A stretch of DNA of 46,749 nt from positions 1 to 46,749 of the forward strand of contig NZ_FOMJ01000012.1 of the NCBI RefSeq assembly GCF_900112605.1. The letters run 5' to 3'. The notes below the pieces were generated by a model, which saw only the letters and a program-made list of their open reading frames with translations, did no database searches and had not been told where the DNA came from. The DNA comes from Thiohalospira halophila DSM 15071. Lineage in GTDB: Bacteria; Pseudomonadota; Gammaproteobacteria; Thiohalospirales; Thiohalospiraceae. The position numbers and the translations under genes are program-made. Below, piece after piece: positions 1-8,007 of this stretch; the stretch's first letter is position 1; each line of letters starts with the position of its first letter.

Positions 1-672
1 GGCAAGATCGTGCTGCCGGAAGAGGTCATCCACTACTCCGAGTGGGTGCACGTCATGCGCAACCGGATTGCCTCGGAGCTGCAGACCAAGGACATCTCGC
101 ACATCCGGGCGACGGTCCATGCGGCGTGCCACTACTACAAGATGGTGCACGAGGATGCCATCTACGACCCGGAGGTCATGGGCGGCAACCGCACCGCGCC
201 GGGCTCCTCGCTGGTCCAGGCGATGGGTGCGCAGCTCATTGACTACTCCACGTGGTACGACTGCTGCGGTTTCGGATTCCGGCACATCATTTCCGAGCGC
301 GAGTTCACGCGCAGCTTCACCATGGACCGCAAGATCCGGGTGGCGCGCGAGGAGGCGCAGGCGGACGTGATGCTGGGGATTGATACGGGTTGTATCACGA
401 CCATGGACAAGAACCAGTGGATCGGCAAGGCGCACGAGCAGGCGTACAGCATGCCCATCATGGCGGATGTGCAGTTTGCGGCGCTGGCGTGTGGTGCGGA
501 CCCGTTCAAGATTGTGCAGCTGCAGTGGCACGCCTCGCCGTGCGAGGAGCTCGTCGAGAAGATGGGCATCAGCTGGACGGACGCCAAGAAGGACTTCGAG
601 GCGTATCTCAAAGAAGTTGAAGCGGGGAACATCGAATATCTATACAACCCCGAACTGGCGATTGGAGGCTAA
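1..672 (+). CDS. shdrB1: sHdrB1, CCG-domain subunit of the sulfur-oxidising heterodisulfide reductase-like complex (5' end outside window)
   Basis: The reading frame is open from base 1, so the N-terminus is missing. The visible 223 residues hold one CCG-type cysteine signature (Asp-Cys-Cys-Gly at nt 259-270) and an upstream His-Ala-Ala-Cys-His segment (Cys at nt 127-129). This is the HdrB pattern that binds a noncubane [4Fe-4S] cluster in methanogen heterodisulfide reductase. It lies directly ahead of an HdrA-like FAD protein, a conserved unknown, HdrC2 and HdrB2, which is the shdrC1-B1-A-H-C2-B2 order, so it is B1 rather than B2. The complex is cytoplasmic and is thought to oxidise protein-bound sulfane sulfur to sulfite. 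The stop is 5 bp before the shdrA ATG, implying translational coupling. shdrC1 presumably lies to the left. Confidence 0.9.
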   Translation, partial: GKIVLPEEVIHYSEWVHVMRNRIASELQTKDISHIRATVHAACHYYKMVHEDAIYDPEVMGGNRTAPGSSLVQAMGAQLIDYSTWYDCCGFGFRHIISEREFTRSFTMDRKIRVAREEAQADVMLGIDTGCITTMDKNQWIGKAHEQAYSMPIMADVQFAALACGADPFKIVQLQWHASPCEELVEKMGISWTDAKKDFEAYLKEVEAGNIEYLYNPELAIGG

Positions 673-677
673 GCGTG

Positions 678-1727
678 ATGCAAGACACGGTTTTGGTGGT
701 AGGTGGCGGCCCGGCGGGGCTGTCTGCGGCGTCCGGCGTGACCGCGGCGGGGAAGAAGGCCGTTCTGGTGGAGAAGGAGGACGTCCTTGGTGGCGCCCCC
801 ATCCTCTCCGGCTACGGCAAGCTGGTTCCCTCCGGCGAATGGGCGAGTGACGCGATTGGTCGCATGGTCAGCAATGTCGAGAACGACAACGGCGTGACCG
901 TGCACAAGGGCACGAAGGTGTCCAAGCTCGACGGCGAGGCCGGCAGCTTCACGGCCACCCTGTCCAACGGCGAGACCGTTGAGGCCGGCTCCGTGGTTCT
1001 CGGTACCGGCTTTACCCACTTCGATTCCATCAACAAGCCGGAGTGGGGCTTTGGCACCTATGAGGACGTGATTACCACGACCCAGGCCGAGCAGATGATT
1101 ACTGCCGGCAAGGTGTCCTGCCCCTCCGACGGCCGCGTGCCGGAGCGGGTCGCCATCCTGCTCTGCGTCGGTTCTCGTGATCGCCAGATCGGGCGGGAGT
1201 GGTGCTCCAAGATCTGCTGCACCGTCTCCACCAACCTGGCCATGGAGATCAAGGAGATCTCCCCGGAGACCGAGGTGTTCATCTACTACATGGACATCCG
1301 GACCTTCGGCCTCTACGAGGACAAGTTCTATTGGAAGTCCCAGGAGGAGTTCAAGACCAAGTTCGTGAAGGCGCGTATCGCCGAGGTGACGCGCTCCAAC
1401 GACGGTCGTCTCCTGGTGAAGGGCGAGGACACGCTGGTCAAGCGGCCCATCGTCATCCCCTTCGACATCGTGGTTCACGCCATCGGCATGGATCCCAACG
1501 AGGAGAACCCCGAGATCAGTCGCGTCTTTGGTGTCGGCCTCGAGCGGCACGGCTACCTCGACCGCTCCGAGCACTACACCAACACCAACGGCTCGACGCG
1601 GCCGGGGATCTATGTGGCCGGCGCGGCCCTCGGCCCGGAGACCATCGACGATTCGATCTCCCAGGGCCGTTCGGCTGCCCTGCGTGCGGTTTCGGACCTG
1701 AATGCTCTGGTTCAACAGGCAAGCTAA
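678..1727 (+). CDS. shdrA: sHdrA, FAD-binding subunit of the sHdr complex
   Basis: A single-FAD flavoprotein of about 349 residues. It has an N-terminal Rossmann fingerprint (VVGGGPAG near residues 7-14), a Cys-rich middle (CVGSRDRQIG, then WCSKICC) and a C-terminal FAD-closing stretch (GIYVAGAALGPETIDDSISQG). It is far shorter than methanogen HdrA because it lacks the extra ferredoxin and TrxR-like domains, as is usual for the sulfur-oxidiser form. A GGAGG at 664-668 fits either ATG 678 or the in-frame GTG 675; ATG is preferred. Its 3' end overlaps shdrH by 26 bp. By analogy it should pass electrons between the B/C subunits and an acceptor. Confidence 0.92.
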   Translation: MQDTVLVVGGGPAGLSAASGVTAAGKKAVLVEKEDVLGGAPILSGYGKLVPSGEWASDAIGRMVSNVENDNGVTVHKGTKVSKLDGEAGSFTATLSNGETVEAGSVVLGTGFTHFDSINKPEWGFGTYEDVITTTQAEQMITAGKVSCPSDGRVPERVAILLCVGSRDRQIGREWCSKICCTVSTNLAMEIKEISPETEVFIYYMDIRTFGLYEDKFYWKSQEEFKTKFVKARIAEVTRSNDGRLLVKGEDTLVKRPIVIPFDIVVHAIGMDPNEENPEISRVFGVGLERHGYLDRSEHYTNTNGSTRPGIYVAGAALGPETIDDSISQGRSAALRAVSDLNALVQQAS

Positions 1728-2544
1728 GGGCAACGCCTCCGGCAAGGAGGTCGTCGAGCCGACTACCTTAGAGGTGTCGTTCGACGAGAACATCCTTGCC
1801 CTGAAGGTGGGGCAGCTGATGGAGGCCGTGAATGATCACGGCGGCCTCGAGGCCTTCGTAGAGGCCATCGAGACCAAGCATCAGCTCTTCGCCCGGGGGC
1901 TGACCCCGGAGGCGCTGGATACCATGGACGTGGCGGCGGTCACCACGCTGCTGGAGACCGTCTTCCCGTCCCGCCGCCGGCTGCGGCCGGTGGTGGCGTC
2001 CATGGACCAGGAGGCCCTGGTGGGCGCGGTCCGCGAGCTGATCCACGGCCGCGGCCAACTCGGCGACCGGATGGCGGCCTTCGTCGAGGCCTTCCCGGTT
2101 GCCGAGGACAAGAAGGCCCGCCGGGCGGCGGCGGATTTCGGCGCCGAGCTCCTGCACTTCCGCGACCCGGAACGCTATCCCCTGATGACCCGCTGGGTCT
2201 GGGATGTGAACACGGTTAGCGGATCGGCGCGGGAGTTCATCGCCGGCAACGACACCATGACGGAGATCCCGCTGGGCTCGGACCCGGGGACCTACGAGGG
2301 GATTCGTTCCGGCATCGCCGAACTGCTCACCGGCCAGGGCTTCTATCGCGACCTGCCCTACCTGGTGGACCTGGTGCTGGCCTGGGCCTACGCGGATTAC
2401 ATGCGGGCCATGTCGAGCTCCATGGGGCTGATGAAGTCCGAGTTCGGCGGGGATGATGACCCCACCGAGCCGGCGCGCAAGCTCCTGGGCATCGATGCGG
2501 GGCCCCAGCGCCAGGAACCGGAACAAAACGAGACCGTGCACTAA
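1702..2544 (+). CDS. shdrH: sHdrH, conserved protein of unknown function in sHdr operons
   Basis: A 280-residue, mostly helical, acidic soluble protein with no cysteine signature, no signal peptide and no membrane segment. Its position between shdrA and shdrC2 is that of the conserved gene called 'hyp' in sHdr loci, and that position is the main basis for the name. The ATG at 1702 lies inside shdrA and no other Met occurs before about residue 39, so the overlapping start is likely and implies coupled translation. Its biochemical role is not known. A structural or assembly role in the complex is inference from strict co-occurrence in the family. Confidence 0.75.
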   Translation: MLWFNRQAKGNASGKEVVEPTTLEVSFDENILALKVGQLMEAVNDHGGLEAFVEAIETKHQLFARGLTPEALDTMDVAAVTTLLETVFPSRRRLRPVVASMDQEALVGAVRELIHGRGQLGDRMAAFVEAFPVAEDKKARRAAADFGAELLHFRDPERYPLMTRWVWDVNTVSGSAREFIAGNDTMTEIPLGSDPGTYEGIRSGIAELLTGQGFYRDLPYLVDLVLAWAYADYMRAMSSSMGLMKSEFGGDDDPTEPARKLLGIDAGPQRQEPEQNETVH

Positions 2545-2571
2545 GACTGCACTTCGATCGCGGAGACAGAC

Positions 2572-3288
2572 ATGGCGATTCACGAGAAGTCACTGATCGA
2601 TGACGATCGACTGCTGACCCACGACTCCCTGGTCGTGGACGGCGTCGATGTCTCGGGGCACTGGAACACCATGATTGCGCCCCGGACCCTGACGGACTAC
2701 GACGACCAGTTCGAGGAGACCATCCAGGCCTACGCCGGGGGCGAGAACGTCCATCGGTGCTGGCAGTGCGGCTCCTGCACCAACTCCTGCTCGGTGTATG
2801 CGCTGAACACCGATTTCAATCCGCGCTACTGGATCTACCTGACCCGGCTCGGCCTCAAGGACGAGATCATCAAGGACAAGGAGATCATCTGGCAGTGCGT
2901 CTCCTGTAACAAGTGCACCAACATCTGCCCCAAGGACGTCCGCCCCGAGGGCGTGATGAAGGCCCTGGCGCACTGGATGGAGCACGAGGGGATCACCGAG
3001 GAGAAGCCCTCCACAACCTTCGACCACGTCTTCTGGGAGCAGATCGAGGAGCGTGGCCGGATCGAGGACACCCACGTCCTCATGGAATTCTTCAAGAAGA
3101 CCAAGCAGTCCCTCTTCCAGGGCTGGGTCATCGAGTTCGGCAAGCGGCTGATGAAGCATCTGCCGGTGAAGATGGGCATCAACTCCGGCCTAAACATGGT
3201 CTTCCGGCCGAAGACCAAGTCCTGGGGCCGCACTGGTGACGTCCTCAAGCAGTACGTGCAGGAACAGAAGGAGGCCGCTCATGGCTAA
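2572..3288 (+). CDS. shdrC2: sHdrC2, 2x[4Fe-4S] ferredoxin-like subunit
   Basis: A 238-residue HdrC-type protein with two classical cubane motifs: Cys63-x2-Cys66-x2-Cys69-x3-Cys73, and Cys109-x2-Cys112-x2-Cys115-x3-Cys119 followed by Pro. These would carry electrons between the CCG protein sHdrB2 and the FAD protein sHdrA. A GGAGA lies just upstream (2561-2565). The stop overlaps the shdrB2 start by 8 bp, which suits an obligate partner pair. An acidic N-terminal extension of about 60 residues precedes the cluster domain. Confidence 0.92.
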   Translation: MAIHEKSLIDDDRLLTHDSLVVDGVDVSGHWNTMIAPRTLTDYDDQFEETIQAYAGGENVHRCWQCGSCTNSCSVYALNTDFNPRYWIYLTRLGLKDEIIKDKEIIWQCVSCNKCTNICPKDVRPEGVMKALAHWMEHEGITEEKPSTTFDHVFWEQIEERGRIEDTHVLMEFFKKTKQSLFQGWVIEFGKRLMKHLPVKMGINSGLNMVFRPKTKSWGRTGDVLKQYVQEQKEAAHG

Positions 3289-4192
3289 GGTTGCTTACTA
3301 TCCCGGCTGCGCCCTTGAGGGCACGGGCGGTCCCTACGATCGCTCCACCCGGGCGCTGGTCAAGAAGCTCGGCCTGGAGATGGAGGACGTCAGCGACTGG
3401 AACTGCTGCGGCGCCATGGAGGTGAAGAACGTTCACCCCATGCTGCAGACCTATCTCTCCTCGCGCGTCATGGCCATTGCGGCCGAGCAGCAGGGTTTCG
3501 ATACCGTCATGGCCCCCTGCAACGGCTGCTATCACAACCTCAAGAAGGCCGAGTACGAGACCGCCACCTCCGACGAGACCATGAATACGGTCCAGGATCT
3601 GGCGAAGAAGTCCGACGACCCGGTCTACAAGGGTGATGTCCGTACGGTCCACCTGCTCGAGTGGCTCATGGAGGAACTCGGCCCCGAGGGTATCAAGGGC
3701 CGGATGAACAAGAGCCTCAACGGTATCAAGATCGCCAACTACTACGGCTGCATGTACACCCGGCCGCGGCAGATCTTCCCGGAGAAGGACCAGGGCGAGG
3801 GCTCCGAGTCCAGCTACCAGCCGCACTTCATGGACGATCTCCTGGGTGCCGCCGGCGCGGAGAATGTCGAGTTTCCGCTGAAGACCGCCTGCTGTGGCGG
3901 GGCGCACACCCTCTCCGATGCGGACACCTCGACCCAGCTGGTGCTGAACCTGCTGCAGGCCGCCGAGGATGCCGGCGCCGAGGTCATCGCCACGGAATGT
4001 CCGACCTGCCATACCGGGCTGGAGATGCACCAGGTGCGGGCCGAGACCGAATTCGGGATCCAGACCGGCGTGAAGGTGCTGTACTTCACCCAGCTCCTGG
4101 GCCTCGCCCTCGGCCTGTCTCCCCGGAAGCTCGGTATCCACGAGAACGTCAGCGACTCCATGGGTCTGCTCAAGGAGCGCGGCGTCGCCTAA
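3281..4192 (+). CDS. shdrB2: sHdrB2, double CCG-domain catalytic-type subunit
   Basis: A 303-residue HdrB homologue with two CCG signatures (Cys42-Cys43-Gly44 and Cys204-Cys205-Gly206) plus the supporting YPGC motif at residues 7-10. In characterised HdrB these bind two noncubane [4Fe-4S] clusters that cleave disulfides. In sHdr they are proposed to act on sulfur bound to a carrier protein or lipoate. The start is the ATG at 3281, preceded by GGAGG (3270-3274) inside shdrC2. A perfect 9-bp hairpin follows the stop, before lbpA. Confidence 0.92.
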   Translation: MAKVAYYPGCALEGTGGPYDRSTRALVKKLGLEMEDVSDWNCCGAMEVKNVHPMLQTYLSSRVMAIAAEQQGFDTVMAPCNGCYHNLKKAEYETATSDETMNTVQDLAKKSDDPVYKGDVRTVHLLEWLMEELGPEGIKGRMNKSLNGIKIANYYGCMYTRPRQIFPEKDQGEGSESSYQPHFMDDLLGAAGAENVEFPLKTACCGGAHTLSDADTSTQLVLNLLQAAEDAGAEVIATECPTCHTGLEMHQVRAETEFGIQTGVKVLYFTQLLGLALGLSPRKLGIHENVSDSMGLLKERGVA

Positions 4193-4209
4193 GCGGAGGC
4201 CATCCGGGC

Positions 4210-4231
4210 GCCGGGGCCATTAGGCCCCGGC
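4210..4231 (+). other. Intercistronic GC hairpin between shdrB2 and lbpA1
   Basis: Perfect 9-bp arms at 4210-4218 and 4223-4231 with an ATTA loop and no downstream T-tract. It is therefore more likely a mRNA-stabilising or processing hairpin that separates the hdr and lbpA expression levels than a terminator. Function is inferred from structure only. Confidence 0.5.
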
Positions 4232-4262
4232 GAGGACCTGCAGTATCCGACAGGGGTAGGGG

Positions 4263-4709
4263 ATGGAGTGCAACGGTTGCGAGTTCCGCCCGGAACTCTA
4301 CTACGACGAGGGGTACCAGATCTGGGTTCGTCGAGAGGAGGACGGGACCCTGACGGTCGGTATGACCGACCTTTCGCAGACCATCGCCGGCAAGATCCTG
4401 ACCCTTCGTGTTCGTCGTCCCGGTACCCGGCGTCCGTCGGGTAAGCCGGTTGCGACCATCGAGTCGGGGAAGTGGGCCGGCCCGGTCCCCAACGTCTTCG
4501 ACTGCGAGATCCTCGAAGGGAACGAGGAGGCGCTGGAAGATCCGAGCCTGCTCAATATCGAGCCGTACGACGCCTGGATCGCCCGGGTCAATCCGGTCAA
4601 CGGTCCCGACTCGGCGCTCGCCGACCTCAAGGTGGGCGAAGAAGCCCGAGAGGGCTACTGCCAGCGTGCCCGCGAAGAGGATATCCACTGTGAGCGGAAT
4701 ATCCGCTAG
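4263..4709 (+). CDS. lbpA1: LbpA-type lipoate-binding protein (first copy, divergent)
   Basis: A 148-residue GcvH-like protein. The lipoylation site is Lys70 in the ATIESGKW context, where the ES-x-K signature is typical of LbpA and H proteins. Unlike glycine-cleavage H protein, it lies in an sHdr operon, where LbpA is the lipoate cofactor carrier required for sulfur oxidation. Compared with the second copy it has an N-terminal Cys-x2-Cys (residues 3 and 6), a basic segment near residues 49-60 and a longer polar C-terminal tail with two more Cys. It is followed 9 bp later by the dsrE-like gene, so the two are probably co-translated. The extra cysteines might bind sulfur, but that is inference. 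Confidence 0.88.
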   Translation: MECNGCEFRPELYYDEGYQIWVRREEDGTLTVGMTDLSQTIAGKILTLRVRRPGTRRPSGKPVATIESGKWAGPVPNVFDCEILEGNEEALEDPSLLNIEPYDAWIARVNPVNGPDSALADLKVGEEAREGYCQRAREEDIHCERNIR

Positions 4710-4718
4710 GGTCCCACG

Positions 4719-5117
4719 ATGAACGAAGACCTCTATCTCGATAACGACGAGCAATCGGTCATCATCGTCATGACCAGCGGGCCGAGCACCCCCCAGCGGT
4801 GTGCGACCCCCTTCTACCTCGGTTCGATCCTCTCATCCATGGACGCGGAGGTTCGTATCTTCTTCACCATGGAAGGTGTCCGGCTCTGCCAGCGCGGTGT
4901 GCCGGAGAGTCTCCAGGCCATGGAGGGCGGGAAGTACGTCATCGAGTTCATGCGGGACGCCCGGAGTGCCGGGGTTGAGCTCCATCTCTGCAGCCCGGCC
5001 CTTCCGGGATATGAAATCGACCCGGAGAGGGATATCATCGACGAGGTGGACGAGGTTTCCGGTGGCGGCGTGCTCGCCGACCTGATCCTCTCCAGTGACA
5101 AGGTGATCACGTTCTAG
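4719..5117 (+). CDS. DsrE-family putative sulfurtransferase
   Basis: A 132-residue DsrE/DsrF-like protein. The fold is suggested by an N-terminal strand (VIIVMTSGP), a helix, a second strand (VRIFFTMEGV), and Cys57 and Cys91 at the ends of strands. Cys91 (LHLCSP) is in the usual place of the persulfide-carrying Cys of DsrE proteins. Such proteins pass sulfane sulfur among TusA, rhodanese and the oxidising complex. It is sandwiched between two lbpA genes, so it may deliver sulfur to lipoate on LbpA or to sHdr. The subfamily (E1, E2, E3) cannot be fixed here, but the absence of membrane helices excludes DsrE2. Confidence 0.78.
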   Translation: MNEDLYLDNDEQSVIIVMTSGPSTPQRCATPFYLGSILSSMDAEVRIFFTMEGVRLCQRGVPESLQAMEGGKYVIEFMRDARSAGVELHLCSPALPGYEIDPERDIIDEVDEVSGGGVLADLILSSDKVITF

Positions 5118-5149
5118 AACACCGGACAATTTCAAAGCGTTAAACATTT

Positions 5150-5156
5150 AAGGAGG
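5150..5156 (+). promoter_or_regulatory. Unusually strong ribosome binding site of lbpA2
   Basis: AAGGAGG, six bases ahead of the ATG at 5163, sits in an AT-rich 45-bp leader in an otherwise GC-rich operon. This predicts high translation of the second LbpA, consistent with a carrier needed in molar excess. Confidence 0.6.
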
Positions 5157-5162
5157 AAAGCA

Positions 5163-5600
5163 ATGGGTGCCGTTCGCGGATGCGAGATTCCGGAGGACCT
5201 GCATTACAACATCGAGAACAACGTCTGGGTGCGTCGTGAGGACGACGGCACCGTGGCCGTTGGCATGACCTCGTACGCGGCCAACCTGGCCGGCGAGATC
5301 GTCTCCTACACCCCCAAGAAGGTCGGCAAGTCGGTGAAGCAGGACAAGTCCTGCGCCACCGTGGAGTCCGGCAAGTGGGTGGGTCCGGTGAAGACCCCCG
5401 TCGGCGGCGAGGTCACCGAGACCAACGAGGCGGTTGCCGGTAACCCGGGTCTGATCAACAAGGACCCCTATGGCGATGGCTGGCTGGTCAAGATCAAGCC
5501 GGACGACTGGGACGGCGAGAGCGGTGACCTGAAGACCGGTCAGGACGCCCTGGCGGGCTTCGAGTCCAAGATGGAAGCCGACGGCTTCGGCGGCTGCTAA
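5163..5600 (+). CDS. lbpA2: LbpA, lipoate-binding protein of the sHdr system (second copy)
   Basis: A 145-residue GcvH-fold protein with the lipoylated Lys71 in CATVESGKW and the hammerhead-type strands around it (VAVGMTSYAANLAGEI, then TPVGGEVTE). It aligns with the first copy from the shared Gly-Cys-Glu near residue 6 onward. It is the more canonical LbpA and has the stronger ribosome site. LbpA is known to be essential for sHdr-dependent sulfur oxidation and to be lipoylated by a dedicated pathway, whose genes follow here. It ends with Gly-Phe-Gly-Gly-Cys, an exposed C-terminal Cys. Confidence 0.93.
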   Translation: MGAVRGCEIPEDLHYNIENNVWVRREDDGTVAVGMTSYAANLAGEIVSYTPKKVGKSVKQDKSCATVESGKWVGPVKTPVGGEVTETNEAVAGNPGLINKDPYGDGWLVKIKPDDWDGESGDLKTGQDALAGFESKMEADGFGGC

Positions 5601-5618
5601 CTCCGCGTTGGCCCGCAG

Positions 5619-5667
5619 GCGGGAGCTGGCTCCGGCCAGCCCCGCCACGCCGACCGCAAGGGTCGGC
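5619..5667 (+). other. Two tandem intercistronic hairpins downstream of lbpA2
   Basis: Hairpin one: GCGGG (5619-5623) plus GCTGGC (5625-5630) pair with GCCAGC (5635-5640) plus CCCGC (5641-5645), with one bulged A. Hairpin two: GCCGACC (5649-5655) pairs with GGTCGGC (5661-5667). They lack T-tracts and may protect the lbpA2 3' end from nucleases. Confidence 0.55.
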
Positions 5668-5683
5668 CAACCGAATTCCTACG

Positions 5684-5717
5684 CGCGCGCCCGGGCAATT
5701 TTCGGGCGCGCGTTCTT
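5684..5717 (+). terminator. Hairpin, probably an attenuating terminator between lbpA2 and lipS1
   Basis: A 10-bp GC stem (5684-5693 with 5703-5712) followed by TTCTT, only 22 bp before the lipS1 ATG. It is likely a partial terminator that lowers lipoate-assembly gene expression relative to lbpA2. The short, impure T-tract makes complete termination doubtful. Confidence 0.5.
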
Positions 5718-5734
5718 CGACATAGGGTGGCCCC

Positions 5735-6907
5735 ATGAGCGAGTGGATCGATACCGTTCGGCGCATCGAGGCGCTGGAAGACCTTTCCGTCGATGACGGG
5801 CTCATCGACGAGATGGCCGCGCGCTGGCAGCGTCTGCCCGGGCGCGAGGCCCACGGCATCAATTTCTACACGCCGACCTTCAAGGCCTACCAGACCTCCG
5901 AGATCGCCGATTGCGGCAAGAGCTCGTGGCCGGCCGTCTCCATCACCGGCGGCGACTGCAAGCTCCAGTGCGACCACTGCAAGGCCAAGATCCTCGAGCC
6001 GATGATCCCGGCCCGCACCCCCGAGGACCTCTGGCGCACGGTCAACGAGCTGGTGGAGGACGGCGCTCAGGGAATGCTCCTCACCGGTGGTTCCGACCAC
6101 CAGAACGAGGTTCATTACGGCCCCTATTACGACACCATTCGCCGCATCAAGGACGAGTTCCCGGATTTCAGTATCGCCTGCCACACCGCGCTGGTGGACG
6201 AGGATGCCGCGAAGTGCATGGAGCAGTCCGGTATCGATGCGGCCATGATGGACGTCATCGGCGCCCAGGACACCATTACCCAGGTCTACCACCTGCGTCG
6301 CTCGGTGGACGACTTCGAGCAGACCCTCGAGACCCTGGTCAACAAGACCAACATGAAGGTGGTCCCCCATATCGTGGCCGGGCTCCACTACGGCCACCTG
6401 CTCGGCGAGTGGAACGCCCTGGAGATGCTCCAGCGCCATACGCCGGACGCCGTGGTGCTGGTCGTGGTCATGCCCTTCTACGCCCCGGACAGCCGCCCCT
6501 TCGTAACGCCGGATGCGGGTGCCGTGGGGAGCTTCTTCATGGACGCCCGGGAGGCGCTAGGCGAGACGCCCCTCCTGCTCGGCTGCGCCCGGCCGCCGGG
6601 GGAGACCAAGAGCCAGATCGACACCTACGCTGTCATGGCGGGCCTCAACGGCATCGCTCATCCGGCGGATGGCATGGTCGAGCTCGCCGCCCGGCTGGAG
6701 CGCCCGGTCCGCGTGACACCGGCCTGCTGTTCCATCGCTGTGGGTGACGAGGTCATGGCCCTGGAGAAGGATCCGGGGCTGGACATCGACGTTAACGCCG
6801 TCATCGAGCACGAGCGGCGTAGCCGCGAGCTGGCCCGCCAGGCCGGCAGCCTGGGCGGGATCCAGGTGGTCAACGCGGCCGGTGGTGGAGGAGGGTGCTG
6901 CGCATGA
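5735..6907 (+). CDS. lipS1: LipS1, radical SAM half of the two-component lipoyl synthase
   Basis: A 390-residue radical SAM protein with the Cys75-x3-Cys79-x2-Cys82 motif. It is not LipA-like: the LipA N-terminal auxiliary cluster motif is not evident. LipS1 and LipS2 are the known paired radical SAM proteins that together insert two sulfurs into an octanoyl chain. Placement directly after lbpA and before slplA, lipT and lipS2 matches the lbpA-associated assembly cluster. Further cysteines (a CC pair in TPACCSIA, Cys in LLGCARP) may bind an auxiliary cluster. The C-terminus is a Gly run ending Cys-Cys-Ala. The stop overlaps the slplA start (ATGA). Confidence 0.9.
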   Translation: MSEWIDTVRRIEALEDLSVDDGLIDEMAARWQRLPGREAHGINFYTPTFKAYQTSEIADCGKSSWPAVSITGGDCKLQCDHCKAKILEPMIPARTPEDLWRTVNELVEDGAQGMLLTGGSDHQNEVHYGPYYDTIRRIKDEFPDFSIACHTALVDEDAAKCMEQSGIDAAMMDVIGAQDTITQVYHLRRSVDDFEQTLETLVNKTNMKVVPHIVAGLHYGHLLGEWNALEMLQRHTPDAVVLVVVMPFYAPDSRPFVTPDAGAVGSFFMDAREALGETPLLLGCARPPGETKSQIDTYAVMAGLNGIAHPADGMVELAARLERPVRVTPACCSIAVGDEVMALEKDPGLDIDVNAVIEHERRSRELARQAGSLGGIQVVNAAGGGGGCCA

Positions 6908-8007
6908 GCACCGAGACCTGGCGCGTCATCGACACCGGCGTCCGCCGGGCGGCGGAGAACATGGCGCTGGATCGTGCCATCCTCGAGGCGCACCAGGAGG
7001 GTGAGGCGCCGCACACCCTGCGGTTTCTGCAGTTCGAGCCCTCGGCGCTCCTCGGCTTCCACCAGAGCGTGGGCCAGGAGCTGCGCGAGGACTACTGTCG
7101 CGACAACGGCATCGAGATCCAGCGGCGGATCACCGGGGGTGGGGCGCTCTACTTCGACCAGACCCAGATCGGCTGGGAGCTCTTCCTGAACAAGCAGCGC
7201 CTGGGCACCGCCGACATGGGCGTCATTGCCGAGAAGATCTGCACCGCCGCCGCCGACGGGATGCGGCGGCTGGGCGTGGACGCCCACTTCCGGCCACGCA
7301 ACGATATCGAGGTGGACGGCCGCAAGATCTCCGGGACCGGCGGCGCCTTCGATGGCGAGTCCATCATCTATCAGGGCACGCTCCTGGTGGACTTCGACGT
7401 CGAGCGGATGCTCCGCGTCCTCCAGATCCCGGCGGAGAAGCTCAGCGACAAGGCCATCGAGCACGCCCAGGACCGGGTCGCCAACCTCAAGACACTGCTG
7501 GGCGAGTCTCCCTCCATGGAGGCGGTGAAGTACCACCTCTCCAACGCCATTGGCGAGGCCTTCGACGTGGAGCTTCAGGAGACCGATATCCTGCTGCCCC
7601 GCGAGGACCAGCTCTATCGCGAGGCGCTGGCCGAGATCGACACCGACGACTGGGTCTACCAGACCGATCGCGCCACCGAGGATACCCCGACGGTGGAGGG
7701 GGTCTACCGCGGCGACGGCGGGCTCATGCGGGCGTCGGTCTGGGTGGACCGCCACCGGAACATGATCAAGCAGGTCTGGCTCACCGGGGACTTCTTCGTG
7801 AACCCCCGCCGCATGGTCCTGGACCTGGAAGGGGCGATGAAGGACACCCCGGTGGACCGCTTCGAACAGACGGTTTCGGAATTCTTTGACCGTTACCCGG
7901 TGGAGATGCTCCAGCTCCAGCGGGACGACTTCATCCGCGCCATTGGTCTTGCCCTCGAGCAGCTCGAGGACGAGGGCGGGGATACGGCCCGGGCTCAGGG
8001 GGAGTAA
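6904..8007 (+). CDS. slplA: sLplA, sHdr-associated lipoate/octanoate-protein ligase
   Basis: A 367-residue member of the biotin/lipoate ligase family. The lipoate-binding loop is RRITGGGAL (residues 74-82) and the catalytic Lys is Lys141 in GRKISGTGG. The C-terminal domain (about residues 265-355) resembles the accessory domain of LplA. It would activate octanoate or lipoate with ATP and transfer it to the LbpA Lys. The ATGA overlap with lipS1 and the TAATG junction with lipT show tight coupling in the assembly line. The known family role is specific lipoylation of LbpA rather than of the 2-oxoacid dehydrogenases. Confidence 0.92.
   Translation: MSTETWRVIDTGVRRAAENMALDRAILEAHQEGEAPHTLRFLQFEPSALLGFHQSVGQELREDYCRDNGIEIQRRITGGGALYFDQTQIGWELFLNKQRLGTADMGVIAEKICTAAADGMRRLGVDAHFRPRNDIEVDGRKISGTGGAFDGESIIYQGTLLVDFDVERMLRVLQIPAEKLSDKAIEHAQDRVANLKTLLGESPSMEAVKYHLSNAIGEAFDVELQETDILLPREDQLYREALAEIDTDDWVYQTDRATEDTPTVEGVYRGDGGLMRASVWVDRHRNMIKQVWLTGDFFVNPRRMVLDLEGAMKDTPVDRFEQTVSEFFDRYPVEMLQLQRDDFIRAIGLALEQLEDEGGDTARAQGE

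Noticed and set aside
4263-5600. Glycine-cleavage H proteins
   Set aside because: GcvH fold and lipoyl-Lys are shared, but there are no gcvT or gcvP genes nearby, and the operon is sHdr with dedicated lipoate enzymes, so LbpA is the better call.
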